A DNA stretch of 32,257 nucleotides from Mnemiopsis leidyi (GCA_000226015.1 JH153573.1:25948-58204), one strand, 5' to 3'; counted from the stretch's first letter, positions 21,282 to 32,257 are shown. Program-made: numbers and translations. Notes: generated from the letters alone by a model not told the origin.

Positions 21282-23937
21282 ATGTTTTTGAAACTACTTC
21301 TCATCCATTGTTTGGCGTTACTGTCAGCAGCTGGTAAGAGTTTGAATATTATCAAGGTTTTTTTTGGGAGGGTCCAAAATCTGTGAACCAAGTACACGTG
21401 ATTGACCTATAAAAAACACGGGAAAAAGATATGCAGGAAATAGATTTGACAGCATTAGAACAAAGTTTTCCAAACAAATATCACGCTGATAATACTGAAA
21501 AGTGCAAACTTTAGCTGGAATCTTTGTACCTTCCTTAGTACCCTTACAAATTTTGCTTGATTTGAAGAACAATGGGACAATTTACCTTAGTAGAATCTAA
21601 ACTTCGACGACCTAAGTCAAAATTTCAGGAGATAAATAATTGAAAATTAGCTACATCTGAATTGTCACACTTAAGATCTTAAAAAGGTCTCCATTGCCAA
21701 TATAATGGCACTAATATGAAAACTCCATAACATGATAATATGAAAACTCCATAACTACTGCAGTGAGAGAGCGAGTTAAAGGAGAGATAACACCATTGAG
21801 TGCGGAACAATCTGCCACTCCAGATGAGGCTGGAAATGGTGCTAGCCTTGCTATCGACCTTAACCTGGATACCTACTCATTGACAATCCCCGGACCAGAT
21901 GGGACAATCTGGTTAAAAGTACTCCTGGGCAAGATACACTGTGTTGATCAAGTTATATGGTACAATAGTTTTGATGGGCCTGACCTTACCTGGACCTGCT
22001 CTGAGAATGATTGTAGTGATTGCATCGAGGACCCACTCTATTGTCATTCACACACTCTGACAGTCAGTTATGAGCAGGCAGTATCTGATCTGCCTCCTGT
22101 AGCTGGCTGTAAATATGGAGACGCTGTGAAGCTAGTTAGCGTTTCTAGAGACATCATAATGATGCGGGAAATAGCGATTATCGGAAAGCAAGGTTTGCTC
22201 ACATTATTTGGTTCATCATTTTTTGCCCAACTTTTTTTCATGAAAAAAAGAACAGCGAAGGTAAGAGCATACAAATTATCTTACTAAGCTATGTGAACTT
22301 CAGAGGACGATTGTACTAAGATGAACTCAACATGGAGTAACGTTGTAACGGTACCAGCACTACCGGTTGTACACGGTACAACTCTGACACTCAACTGTGA
22401 TACTGACTACACCAACAACGGAGGAAACATAGCCACGTGTCTGTACGGACAAGTGGTTTCAACAAACCAAGACCCTTATTGTAGAGGTAAATTGACAAAT
22501 TTTTCGCCGTCAGTGAATTAGAAAACTTCCAAAACCGGTTTAAACAGCGTTCTCTTTAATGAACAAAGCAGTTAGAGATACTTATTTAAATCATTACTCA
22601 TTAGGAAACAGAATTATGGCAGCCGACAGAACTTTTGATCATTTCACATCACAGAGATGAGAGGAAAACTTGTTGGTGAGACAACACCATCCAGTGTAGA
22701 ACATTCTAGCACTGTAGATAGAGACGAGACGAAAAACGGTCCTGAAAATGCCGTCGACCTGAACTACGTGTCTCGATCTTACACAGGGCCTGATTCGGAC
22801 GGAACTTCTTGGTTTCAGGCAACATTGGACAAGGTTTGGTAAACTCTGATAAAACCGTACACAATATTTGTGTTGAATGGAAGCGAATAATTCATTTCAA
22901 CTGTCTTTATCACTGAATGACTGCAACTGAATTTATGTCTAAATACGGTGCTGTTTAAATGAAAATCCTATACAACCAGGTTCACTGTGTAGACTTTGTG
23001 ATAATTTTTGACACTGAAGAGCCTGAAGGAACCTGGAGGTGCTCGGAAAAGGAATGTAGTGTGTGTGTGGGGGACAAGTGTAACGACTACACCTTGACCG
23101 TCAGCATACAGGGACAAATTTCATCTGATCTGCCTCTCGTCTCTGACTGTGTCAACGGGAACACTGTAAAGTTGGAAAAGACAAATAATGGACAATTCTA
23201 TTTGTTTGAAATAGCGATCATTGTTAAAATAGGTGTGACTTTTTAATGTAAAAAATGTTATTCAATTACTTTTGTTTGTTGTGAAGTAGATCACTGCTTT
23301 CCTTCCTGGAATCAAGATTATGAAATTTTGAAGACGATCTCACATTGAAAATTTCAGAAGCTGACTGTGCCGGATTGGACGGAACTTGGGGTTTTGTCGG
23401 CACAGTACCAGCACTACCGGTTATACACGGTACAACTGTGACACTCAACTGTGAGGATGGAAATACCAACAAGGGAGGAAACATGGCTATATGTTTGTAT
23501 GGACGAGTTGTACCAACTAATCAACCTCCTGATTGTAGCAAAGGTAAGTTGACTAAGTTGTTGGGATTTTAGAATTATAAACTAGATACTAGAGTTATAA
23601 CCCAACGTGGAATTCAAAACAGAAGAAGGCATGATAGTGTCGGAATAATAGCTATTTAGAAATTTGATATAGGTAGTTTCGGATATGCTGCTTGAACTTT
23701 GAACCATTGTGTATTATTACAATATCTCTTGTTTCAGCCGATTGTAACACAGTGGACCCTAGTTTGAATATCGCAGTAGATAATTCTCAACTTCCAGCTC
23801 AACATGGAACTGATGTGAAGTATAGCTGTCCACGCAGTGGTGATATCAAAGACGGAAATATCAAAGCAGTTTGCACAGATGGAAACATCTCGCTGTCTTC
23901 TGAAACCCCATTACCATGCAGGGACATAGGTACGTGA
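21282..23937 (+). CDS. Secreted modular protein: signal peptide, (galactose-binding-like + sushi) x2, sushi
   Basis: Seven exons: 21282-21333, 21764-22192, 22304-22486, 22655-22833, 22980-23232, 23358-23543, 23738-23937, giving 493 residues. Residues 1-17 form a signal peptide (MFLKLLLIHCLALLSAA). Residues 18-160 and 222-365 are two copies of a discoidin/fucolectin-like module with ET(T/I)TP...S, A-DLN, W(L/F) and VHCVD/IHCVD landmarks and a WTCSE-NDC or WRCSEKEC cysteine patch. Residues 161-221, 366-427 and 428-490 are sushi/CCP-like, each with four cysteines, but without the usual tryptophan. Domain borders are phase 1-1, typical of shuffled extracellular modules. Copy 2 of the galactose-binding module has a phase-0 intron after LDK that copy 1 (LGKIHCVD) lacks. 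Likely role: extracellular recognition or adhesion, perhaps lectin-like or immune; ligand unknown. The stop 8 bases past exon 7's possible donor, followed by AATAAA, supports this as the last exon. Confidence 0.85.
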
Positions 23938-23958
23938 TACTCGAAAACATAAATTGAA

Positions 23959-23964
23959 AATAAA
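23959..23964 (+). terminator. AATAAA poly(A) signal of the sushi gene
   Basis: Canonical AATAAA 22 bp after the stop codon at 23935-23937. A cleavage site 10-30 bp beyond would leave about 220 bp to the converging MED17 stop. Confidence 0.6.
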
Positions 23965-24204
23965 ATGTAGGGCTCAATAGGACTTCAAGCAGCTTGACAG
24001 CTGCACCAGTACTTTTAATAATAATAATCACTATCTAATGGGTGGAGGGAAAAAATCATCAAAATTAACTTAGATATTCCGTTATTAGGTGCAACGCAAA
24101 GATCAGACCTGTCTCTCTATAAATTATGAAATTGTGAAAATTTTGACCCTTCTCTGAAAAACTAAAATCTAATTTGCATAACTAAATGAATAAAAACCAA
24201 TGAA

Positions 24205-25668
24205 CTAACCGACAGTAACTCTCAACATGACTTTAGTGCTAGTGATGATCCGCGACACTGGGGACAGAGTAATGTTCACACTTGATTCGTGGGGTGTTGA
24301 ACATGACCCTGATCTGATCATCACTCTTGGTTCCTGGAAGGGGATTAAGGTTGTCTAGTTGCAGTATCAATCTTTGGTAAAATTAAGGACAAAATTCGAG
24401 AAACGTTACTTACTTAAAGAACATAATACTTGACATACTTTGATTTCCTTAGCCAGTTGATCAAGCTGTTCAATAATCTGCTGTCTCTTCATTTTATGCT
24501 GGTGATGTGATATCTGGAAGTTAAGAAACTGTGGTAACTTCGGCTTGTTGTTCACAATACCAAGCATCATGGTAGAATATGCCACCCCTTCCTGAGAGGA
24601 GTTGTCGTCTTCGTAACGAATCTTGTGAAGTTTGTGTAAGTGGTGTTGAAGACACAGCTCCTCTACTTTGAGAGGGGAGGAAGCTTCAAGGATGCGCGCG
24701 GGAGTCAGCGCAGGCTCAATCTGCCGACGCAAATAAAATTTGTCCCCTTCGCTTTGACGCACGGTAATAAGATTGTCTACTGATTTACAAACAACTGATG
24801 GGTGGGTCATGCAATCCAGAGTCATAAGATGAAACAGCTCTTTGGCAAAGAGGGAGTAAAGTGTTCCAAGAACTTGGACGTGGGGAAAAGGTAGGTGTCT
24901 CCAGTAGGAGGGCACAGGAAACTTGGTTCGCTCGGAGCTGCACTCTGACACAGTCACGTAAGATATCATCTCCACTGAGGGATCTGGCGAAACTTTTAGT
25001 GGGTAACCCTCGGGGTCATCGTTTCTTGTGACCTCGAACAGCACTTCTTCGTTAAAGTATTTCTCAGAGCCACAACTTCTGTACGTGGCATCTCCCAGAA
25101 TATACGTCCCTTGCTTTCTCATTTTAAATCTAGTGCTCATATTGGCTAGTGCACTGTGAAACTTTCCAATATTATCTTTGTTCATGTTCTCCACTCCGAG
25201 TTGCAAGATACGTGCAGCAGACTTTAACCCCATCTTTTTTGCCACAACAACTTGCGATGTGTTGTACGGCGGACGTGGCTGTTGAACCGGATCCAACATA
25301 AGGAACTGTCGTTGTTGAAGCAGCGCCATCAGATCGGATAACACACACACTTCCGCAAAGGAGTTGTTAAGATCACGTAAAACCTCAGTCCAAGGATGCT
25401 GCTGAGGTTCCTTCTCACCCTCCACCTCCTTGTCAATGACAAATTTGTAGTCTATTTTCCCTGCTCGATCTAGCAGCTTCTCTCCAATACTGACGTTCTG
25501 AACAAACTGTTCCTCGCCGTTAGGACCAAACTCTTGTATGCGGTTCTCTAGGTATGGTTCAACTGGGACCAACATGTCGTTAAGACGACGTTCGATGTCT
25601 TCTGTCATGCTGTCTGTCATGTCTCCTTCGCTTGGCGTGCCATTTGTTGTGAACTGCTCATCACGCAT
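24205..25668 (-). CDS. MED17: Mediator complex subunit 17
   Basis: Head-module subunit of Mediator, the co-activator that bridges transcription factors and RNA polymerase II in the nucleus. Two exons: 25668-24439 (410 codons) and 24333-24205 (42 codons plus stop), joined in phase 0 by GTATGT and TTCCAG; 452 residues. Similarity to human MED17 runs end to end: GPNGEEQF...AGKIDY near residue 50 (human GLDGTETY, AQRIDF), the helix EVCVLSDLMALL followed by LMLDPVQQ (human EMCVLYDVLSIV, MTLDPVSQ), RKQGTYILGDATYRSCGS (human RKVGDKILGDLSYRSAGS), then QISHHQ...QLAKEIK. The second exon continues the beta-rich tail (VNITLSPVS, STKVMLRV) but stops early. It is about 200 residues shorter than human MED17, mainly from shorter loops and a missing final 50 residues or so. 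The longer first-exon frame to 24406 reads into the intron and is not the likely end. Confidence 0.9.
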
Positions 25669-27093
25669 AGCTCACTTGCTGCTATAAAGTGTCTCAAAGT
25701 CGAAGCAATATTCAAAATGATAATATAAATTGTACTAACAATTATGAATTTTAGGAACATTTTATCATAAATTTGGAGAGAAAATTATAAATTTTGATCA
25801 TTAGAATCTAATGATAAGACAATAAATCTTTTTTGAACACACTTGAAATAATAGGCTTGAGGTAACAAAAACGCTTTTGAATTTAAATGATGCACGGGGC
25901 ATGATCATTCAAACTGCCATGCCCGGGCCATATCAAATAGACACAACACTTAATTCCAAAAAGTAAGTTTAGAGAACGGAATAAACTACTTGATAAATCT
26001 TTGGTATTATCAACAATCTATTGTTCAAAATGAACAAACACTGAAAGTTTTCACATCTTTTTTCAGCAAGAAGCTTTGGAAGTTTTAAATTTTCACTGTC
26101 CAGCCACACAAAAAGTCACACACAAAATCAATTTAAGACTAAATCATATTTGGGAATTTCTCTAGACTGTTGAGAATTGGAAGATTTGACAGGAGACAGG
26201 ATAAGTTTCAATTTCGATATAGTCATTTATAACCGAGAAATGAAAAAATGTGTCACGGCCACGATTTCAATGAATTTTTAGAACCGATATACAGTGAAAT
26301 AAAATCACAAAATAATATCATCTTATCGGAATGTGCTGGACGCTGGTATTGACATTTTAAAATTAAGTTATGAAAATTTAGAACGAAATTCGGTGCAGCA
26401 GATTCAACAGCAAAATCGTCTAAATTTATGCATTCCAGGCCACGAATATGTCAGTTGCAAGTGTCACTACTTTACGTTCTTCAGAATATTTATACTTTTG
26501 ATCGTGAATAGACTTAACGAAGTGAGCAACTTAAAAGCAGGATAAAGGCACACTAAAAAGTTTCAGTGAAAATTGTTAAAGAATACTATACTATGATTAC
26601 AAAAATATAAATAATATAAGACTTAAAGCGCATAATTCTATGCCAAGGATCAACTGTAAATTGTGGAATATCATCCTTCCAATTTTTGAAGCTCAAAACC
26701 TAAATTATATTCGAACAAATACTTCTTAAATTAATGCTGGATATAACATTGCATCGTTTTAACAAGTGTTTCAATCCACAAGATGCCGTTTAAGTTTGGA
26801 TAAGGAGACCAATGCGAAGGTAGCTGAGAAGTTCTCTGTATAGTGAAATACAATAAGAAAATCTATTCAGTCCCAGTACACAATAAAATGTACATTATTT
26901 AAACATCGTTGGTCGTACTACATTGAAAAATACGTTATTCATTTTAAACATAGCGTGAAAGCATGTTAGACTAGCGAATGTGACTAGCGAATGTGAAAGA
27001 TTCCAAAAAGCTCGTTTTTTATACAAATAACACGATTGTGCAATATATCTGTAACATAGTCTGTGCTTAGCTTAGTGCAAAGGCAAATATTTG
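25669..27093. other. Intergenic, MED17 promoter side and TMEM185 3' side
   Basis: AT-rich, with no conserved coding frame. The MED17 5'UTR and promoter and the TMEM185 3'UTR should be here. There is a short GGGCATG...CATGCCC inverted repeat at about 25896-25925 and a 13-bp direct duplication (GACTAGCGAATGT) near 26971-26997. Nothing else stood out. Confidence 0.6.
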
Positions 27094-28911
27094 TCAATCT
27101 GGCAATTCAACGTTGCTAAACGTGACTTTGGGCAAAGAATTCTTGGAATCACTGGTATTTGTGATGGGAACATCGACTGGAATGGCAGTTTCTTGGGTGC
27201 TGTACCCGTAGATATACGAGATATTCCCGTAAACTCTGATGGCAGGGAACTTCTTCAAAAGAAACAGACAGAACTCCTCCCTAATACCAAACCACCAGGG
27301 ATTTCCCCCTTTCTGATAGAATGTGGACACTACCAAGCTGCCCATACCTAGATGATAAGGCAGGAAGATGGCAATGAAGCTGTGGCTCTCAGCTTCAGGG
27401 TTGTCGATCTTGGTTACCAGCAAGCCAAGGAAGAGGATTAAGGAGAAGTTAGCAAGGGAGTAGAGACAAGAGGCAGCGGTGCGTGGAGTACGGAGCGAGG
27501 GAAGAATGTCGTTTGTACACAACAAAACAGCGGTGAGCGCGATGTAGTAGATAACGGCGATGCTGCATATACCCAGGAGTATCCACAGGGGTATCAAAAT
27601 GATCTGATAGCTCCATAGGACGATACCCTCAATCCTGAGTACCAGGAGGACAAACTGCAACATGTTGACTGAGAACAGCAACTCCAGATCTAGGGGACGC
27701 TCCTTCTTCCAGCCCCACCCACAAATAATGATGGACAAGACAGAGAGGAGGAACAGTGGCATGAATACAAGGTACCAGTTCATGTGTCCCTCAGCTTCCG
27801 CTCCAGAGCTGGGATCAGTGGTTAGTTTGTAGCACAGACAAGCCTCGAAGGAGAGGAGCAGCATCTGGAGTGATGTGGAGAGGAGCATCGCTTGAAAATC
27901 AGCCACCGTGCCCATTTCGTGGACAATGTCCTGGAGATTAGAAGAATTGGGGTAGGGTAATTCTGAACAGGGGTAATTTTGAACATGGAGCCGGGCTATT
28001 TTGAACAAAACGTAATAAAGCAATACCTAACAATTTTTAAAACGTGGGGCAATTTTGTACAGGTCATCACAATTTTGTGGGGTAATTCTGAACACCTGTT
28101 CCTTTAGAGCCAGGGATTTGAAACTTTCGGGAAAGATGTATCAATGTGTTAATTAGATTTTCTGGCCTTAAAACTTTTAATTTGATGAATTTGAAATCTT
28201 GACTTTTTGATGGGGTAATTTTAAACATCCCATGTTTTTGAGCGTTACAGCTATGACTCGGTGACAAAAGCCTTACATACCTTAATTACCTAAAATTTGT
28301 CATTCCTAGCAATATATCTGCAGTTCAGAAAACTTCTAAACAAGTCCTAGACCCTGTTCAAAATGGTCCCACCTAAAATTTTGGTGGGGTAATTTTGAAC
28401 AGTTTGAAATCACTTAATATCTCTATCATTGCGAGAGTATTCAGCACAAAGTTTTCAGACATAAATAAAAAAGGGTCATCCGGCAAAGTTAAGCCAAAAA
28501 ATAATGAGAACTGTAATAAGTTTTTGTGGACATGCAGTTTTTCACAAAATCGTTCAGAATTACCCCACCCTACCCTATGCACTGAGTTTAAAATGTACTT
28601 CTGATAAACATAGGAATCAATAAACATGAACAAAAACCTGGTAGCCGGTATCGAATTTAATGTCTATGTGCATGTTACTGCAAATCAAAAATCTACCGAA
28701 CCTGCTGCAGAATGTAAGAGCGAATTCCAAAAATACATCCGGCAATCATGATCAGTTTCCAAAGCCAAAGTGGGGCAAACACCACCCAATAGGAACAATC
28801 CAAAACGCCTTCTAGTTTAAAGGACAGTAGAACTCCAAATACCAGAAGAGAAGCAAAGACAAGGAATCTGCCGGGGTGGAATTCCTGGAAGAGGTGCTTG
28901 CAGTCAACCAT
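27094..28911 (-). CDS. TMEM185: Transmembrane protein 185 (TMEM185A/B family)
   Basis: Multi-pass membrane protein of unknown biochemical role. Two exons: 28911-28702 (70 codons) and 27930-27094 (278 codons plus stop), joined in phase 0; 348 residues (human TMEM185A is 350). The N-terminal exon (LFQEFHPGRFLVFASLL...VFAPLWLWKLIMIAG) matches human LFQDFNPSKFLIYACLL and VFAPIWLWKL. Exon 2 carries LVFMPLFLL, LELLFSVNMLQFV, IPLWILLGI and the family hallmark QKGGNPWWFGIREEF at about residues 276-290; the chain ends NVELPD (human NIEMPD). About seven to nine hydrophobic segments are visible. Both splice sites are usable but not strong (donor GTTCGG), and the intron is filled by a MITE-like element. 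Vertebrates have two paralogues; this could be the single invertebrate ancestor. Confidence 0.95.
27949..28575. mobile_element. MITE-like element in the TMEM185 intron
   Basis: The ends are inverted repeats: 27949-27968 (GGGGTAGGGTAATTCTGAAC) and the complement of 28552-28575, which matches it apart from a 4-5 bp GTGGG insertion. Inside are further copies of GGGGTAATTTTGAACA and close variants at about 27969, 27989, 28042, 28079, 28204 and 28385, and an inverted copy near 28357, about nine in all. There is no coding capacity, and no clear target-site duplication was found. Length (627 bp), terminal inverted repeats and subterminal repeats fit a non-autonomous DNA transposon; the superfamily is unknown. 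The left end lies 17 bp from the exon 2 acceptor, so element sequence probably supplies the branch point. Confidence 0.7.
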
Positions 28912-29979
28912 GCTGTCCTGCTTAACATGAACTGCCTCACTGAGGTCGCTTTATTAGACATAAATTTAGATCTTCAATTTAAAAAAACACTATATGAATT
29001 ATGAACTGTTGACCTAAAGTCACATATGATGACATATGTAATAAGTATAATGCAGATAGATGTTTAACTTTTAACGTTATATGCATTTTCCAATCCGTAA
29101 TCTTAACATACTATTTCAACATCACTCAAGAAAACCAAATTCGTTTATTCAAAATTTTCCATTGTGATTTTACAACAAACTATTCGAATATAAACAAATT
29201 CAATATACATAACTAGAAGATTTATTTAATCCCGAAATTACAGAAAATCTAAAAACAAGTAAGTACAAATAACTGAGGTCATTAATTCACACCTTAAGCT
29301 TTTATTTGAGGGAATGTCAAAAAATGTGATCTTAAAAGTATTAAGAATCAAAGGATGTACATTTTTAAAATCTAAATAGATTTTTATAATCTAGCTCATA
29401 TTATCATGTTAAATCATGATTAAAATTACTTAACTCTGAAACCACTTATGAATTTCAGGAATTCAAGGGTATTATATATTATCTGATTCTAAAGCTGTAG
29501 CTCTGTATTCCGTAAAATGTGATAAGGCTTAAAATTTGATGCAAATTTTACAACATTCTTAGTATAGTAAAATTTCAAGCACATTTTTTGCACCTTATGT
29601 ACATACCAAAAATATTATCACTGCCAAATATTAAAGAACTTCAAGGATTTCTGTTCAATCAAAGGGGGGAGGGGGAGTCGACATTTTTTCGATCATGTGA
29701 CAGGGATTGACCAATAAGAAGACAGATCCAGCCATATATGTATATTGAGATATTTCATTTACCATATTGGTTTATAAATATCCACATAGATTTAAAGCAA
29801 GCACCACCCTTTTACTTCAACTTAAACATCAAATTGTCCAAAAAATTAACAGATACTTTTATTGACTAAATCAGGAAAGAGTCTAAGTCCAGCAGCTATG
29901 TAAATTCTAATTCAAACACACGCCAATAGATTTTCTGTTTATCCCGTTACTGAACCTTAGAACATAGAAACAAGTTGTT
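28912..29979. other. Intergenic, TMEM185 promoter side and ZFAND2B 3' side
   Basis: AT-rich DNA without coding signal. There is a short G-rich run near 29665-29676. The TMEM185 5'UTR/promoter and the ZFAND2B 3'UTR are expected here. Confidence 0.6.
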
Positions 29980-31845
29980 TCAGCTTACCACGCAATTTGA
30001 CTCAGATTCCTGAAAAAATTATTTTCATGTCAAAGTTGGGATATCTACAGCTTGAAATTGTGTTATTGAAATACTGTATTGAAGAAAATTCTATAGAATA
30101 AAGTAAGCTCATATTAGGCAAGGGCCTGTTTCACAGCCATATGAACTTTAAAGAAAAGCGGAAATCTCAGTAGAGGTAGATGCTGACCTCTATTTTCTTG
30201 ATAAAGAAATACAACTATACTATATAAAGTCAGTAATCTCCATACATTTTACCTAGCACTTTGCAGTGCCATGGTGTAAGTGTAGTGTAAACACTTGAAC
30301 CGCCTTACTATGCTATGATCTAGACCTTGGAGGTCCCTGTTCTGATACTGGTACTTGTTGAAACCCTACATAGGGTATACTCTTTATGTTGCTTACAAAA
30401 TACCTCCATTGTAGGGAGTGTAGTATAAACTAAGTGGAAATCCTTGCTGTACAGCATGTTAAACAAGGAATACAATACATTGCTAGGCTCAAGGATTACT
30501 GTAATTTGTATTTCATACCCTCATGCACCAAGACTCAACAGCACATGCAAATAAGTGGTATATAATATTACAGATTACAGGTGTCCAGTACTTACTCCTT
30601 CTCCCAAAGTACTTCTCCCAAACAGTCACATATGAAGTGAGGGTGTCAGAGGCAAGTAAATTCCCAAAAATCAGTCACATGAAATTTTGACATTTTGCAT
30701 AGCACGCTATGTTTTTGGAAAATCTTGGTTTCAAGTTTCCTAGTCATAGAAAAGGTAAATCTTATTAGTCTCGTCACCTGGCGCTGAGTTCGATGATTAC
30801 TTTGATGATTTCTGCTGTTATATCCACCCTGTTGCTGCTCATTCAGAGACGCTTGTAATGCTCTAGCAAGAGCTTCATCCTCCTCACTAGCCAAAGCACG
30901 AGCTAGTGCTTCATCTTGTGAAAGCTGTTGAGATGAACTTGGACCTTGAAGCCTTTCACTGAAAAGAAAATAAGTTGAATAAGTGAATAAATCGTTAAAT
31001 TTACGAAACTGATAGTTCAACAAAATTCAACTATGGACTGCAAGTACATAACAAGTTTCAGCCAAAATTCAGCAAATAGTTGTCTTGACAACCTGTTTGA
31101 AGAGGGTTTGGGTTTAATTTTGTCCTGTTTTCTAGCTAGAGGATGAATGAATCCTTTACATTGATGATCTTGTTCAAACCGGTGTGCCAAGCAAAAGTTC
31201 AATTTGCAAGTCTTGCATGACACAGGTATTGCTTCTTTCTTTTTACAGCCTGACTTGTTGCAACGGTTAGGGTATGTCTTTACTTTTGGAACTTTGCTGC
31301 AGTTGTTCTCAATGTGCAAATTTACCTGAAATCAGAACTTTAGATAAACCTAAATTTAGATGGATAAATTAGCCATATATAAATGATCTTTGGCCAAAGG
31401 TAGGGTGCCCCATTGACAGAGCAAGACCCTTCTAAGCTGCATCCTGCAGCACATTAGTCTAGTTGGTCTTAGATACAGTGAATCTGAATAATCAAATGTT
31501 ATACTGTATAACTGAGTGCTGCAAATTATATTTCAATGCAATTATATTTCAATGCAATTATATTTCAATGCAATCTTAAAGGTCAAATGAGTTACAATAA
31601 AAATATCAAAATCTCTGAACCTTGATATTAGGATCATCCCCTGGCTTTATAGGAATTATCTCTCCACACTTTGGACATACAGGTACTTGCTGATCTACTC
31701 TATACTGCTCTGGGCAATTGTGGTCCTTGTATTCTCTGTGATCCTGACAGAAGATCTTAGAACAAAGATCACATTTGTATGGAAGAAAATCGAGTCTATT
31801 GCAAGCTGTGTTTGAGCAAGATTTGCCAATGTGAGGAAGCTCCAT
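29980..31845 (-). CDS. ZFAND2B: AN1-type zinc-finger protein 2B-like (AIRAPL), with UIMs and a CaaX box
   Basis: Proteasome-associated ubiquitin-binding protein, membrane-anchored in the ZFAND2B branch and acting in ER protein quality control and the response to proteotoxic stress such as arsenite. Four exons: 31845-31621, 31325-31093, 30958-30778, 30009-29980, with phases 0, 2, 0; 222 residues (human ZFAND2B 257). AN1 finger 1 covers residues 1-60 (C10, C15, C25, C28, C33, H36, H42, C44, with LDFLPYKCDLC as in human LDFLPLKCDAC), followed by the VPVCPKC pair. AN1 finger 2 is in exon 2 (CNKSGC...CKTCKLNFCLAHRFEQDHQC). Two ubiquitin-interacting motifs lie in exon 3 (QDEALARALASEE, EDEALARALQASL). 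The 30-nt last exon encodes ESESNCVVS; CVVS is a CaaX prenylation box, as in human ZFAND2B (SNCSLC), and is absent from ZFAND2A. An acceptor-like TACTTAG at 31860 suggests a spliced 5'UTR. Confidence 0.92.
31524..31574. repeat. 16-bp tandem repeat, three copies
   Basis: Three perfect head-to-tail copies of AATTATATTTCAATGC in the first ZFAND2B coding intron, about 50 bp past the donor. Confidence 0.9.
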
Positions 31846-32257
31846 TGAAATTTTACCCTAAGTAGAAGAAAGTTATCATATATTGAATGTCCATTCAAGA
31901 TATATTCAATTTTAAAAACATATTGAATAGTCAGTGAGGTTAGTTAGTAAGCTTATAATTTCCGGATGAACCAAAACTAATGCTTCTACAGATCCACACA
32001 GGAAGATATGCAATAAAATGCTTGTGGCATGATAACCAGCCTTTGTAGTTGCTTTTGCTGTACTACTTTGAACACAGCCGTGTAACGTTGTAGCTGTAGC
32101 CAAAATGGTGGCAAAAAGGTGCCCCTAAGTGGCGCCCTGGGTGTAAGTGCTTACTGGGAGCTATTTGTGAAAATATGGCCGAGAAATCTAAATAGATAGT
32201 GAAGTTATTAAACCAAACATGTGATTTTGCTAGTCTCGCAGTTAATCTTGCAAAATT
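31846..32257. other. Upstream region of ZFAND2B
   Basis: Probable 5'UTR intron, first exon and promoter of ZFAND2B. A plus-strand ATG near 32174 opens only five codons, so no divergent gene is supported within the window. Confidence 0.5.

Noticed and set aside
24406-24438. Extension of MED17 exon 1 to a stop at 24406
   Set aside because: The GTATGT donor after KEIK joins in phase 0 to a second exon resembling the MED17 tail; the extension does not.
26333-26545. 70-codon plus-strand frame between MED17 and TMEM185
   Set aside because: AT-rich composition, no domain, no splice context.
27091-27351. 86-codon plus-strand open frame
   Set aside because: It is antisense to conserved TMEM185 coding sequence.
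1-32257. tRNA/rRNA genes, LTR or virus-like elements
   Set aside because: None seen by eye on either strand; very decayed remnants could escape such reading.

Overview
This is a draft-assembled piece of nuclear DNA from an invertebrate animal. Genes are split by short spliceosomal introns (GT...AG, often 60-800 bp), both strands are used, intergenic DNA is AT-rich, and one stretch of 405 N marks an assembly gap. Five of the seven genes are recognisable single-copy animal housekeeping genes, and a sixth is a modular secreted protein of an invertebrate type. The species cannot be named from the sequence. No tRNA, rRNA, CRISPR array, virus-derived element or bacterial-style operon was seen.

Layout. 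1-5260: gene-poor flank with a TA-rich tandem repeat, a G-rich tract, a 30-bp minisatellite and a foldback (inverted-repeat) element. 5261-11980 (+): REXO1-type RNA exonuclease, with part of the nuclease domain lost in the N gap. 13513-about 17893 (-): EIF2B3, eIF2B gamma, at least 12 exons; its first intron carries an array of about ten 19-bp units that fuse CACGTG and TGACGTCA motifs. 18721-19520 (-): a small unrecognised gene, about 124 residues, with a perfect 59-bp direct duplication in its first intron. 21282-23937 (+): secreted protein with signal peptide and the order (galactose-binding-like + sushi) x2 + sushi, 493 residues. 24205-25668 (-): MED17, two exons, short C-terminus. 27094-28911 (-): TMEM185, two exons; its intron holds a 627-bp MITE-like element that ends 17 bp from the splice acceptor. 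29980-31845 (-): ZFAND2B-like AN1 zinc-finger/UIM protein; its last coding exon is only 30 nt and ends in a CaaX box.

The genes do not form one pathway. They cover RNA end-processing (REXO1), translation-initiation control and stress signalling (EIF2B3), transcription (MED17), proteasome/ER quality control (ZFAND2B), a membrane protein (TMEM185) and extracellular recognition (sushi protein). The main points of interest are the E-box/CRE minisatellite inside EIF2B3, the modular secreted protein whose two repeats differ in intron content, the MITE at a splice site, the foldback repeat family, and the small unknown gene. Exon joins were worked out by hand from splice signals, reading phase and remembered family sequences. 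Joins that did not close are stated.
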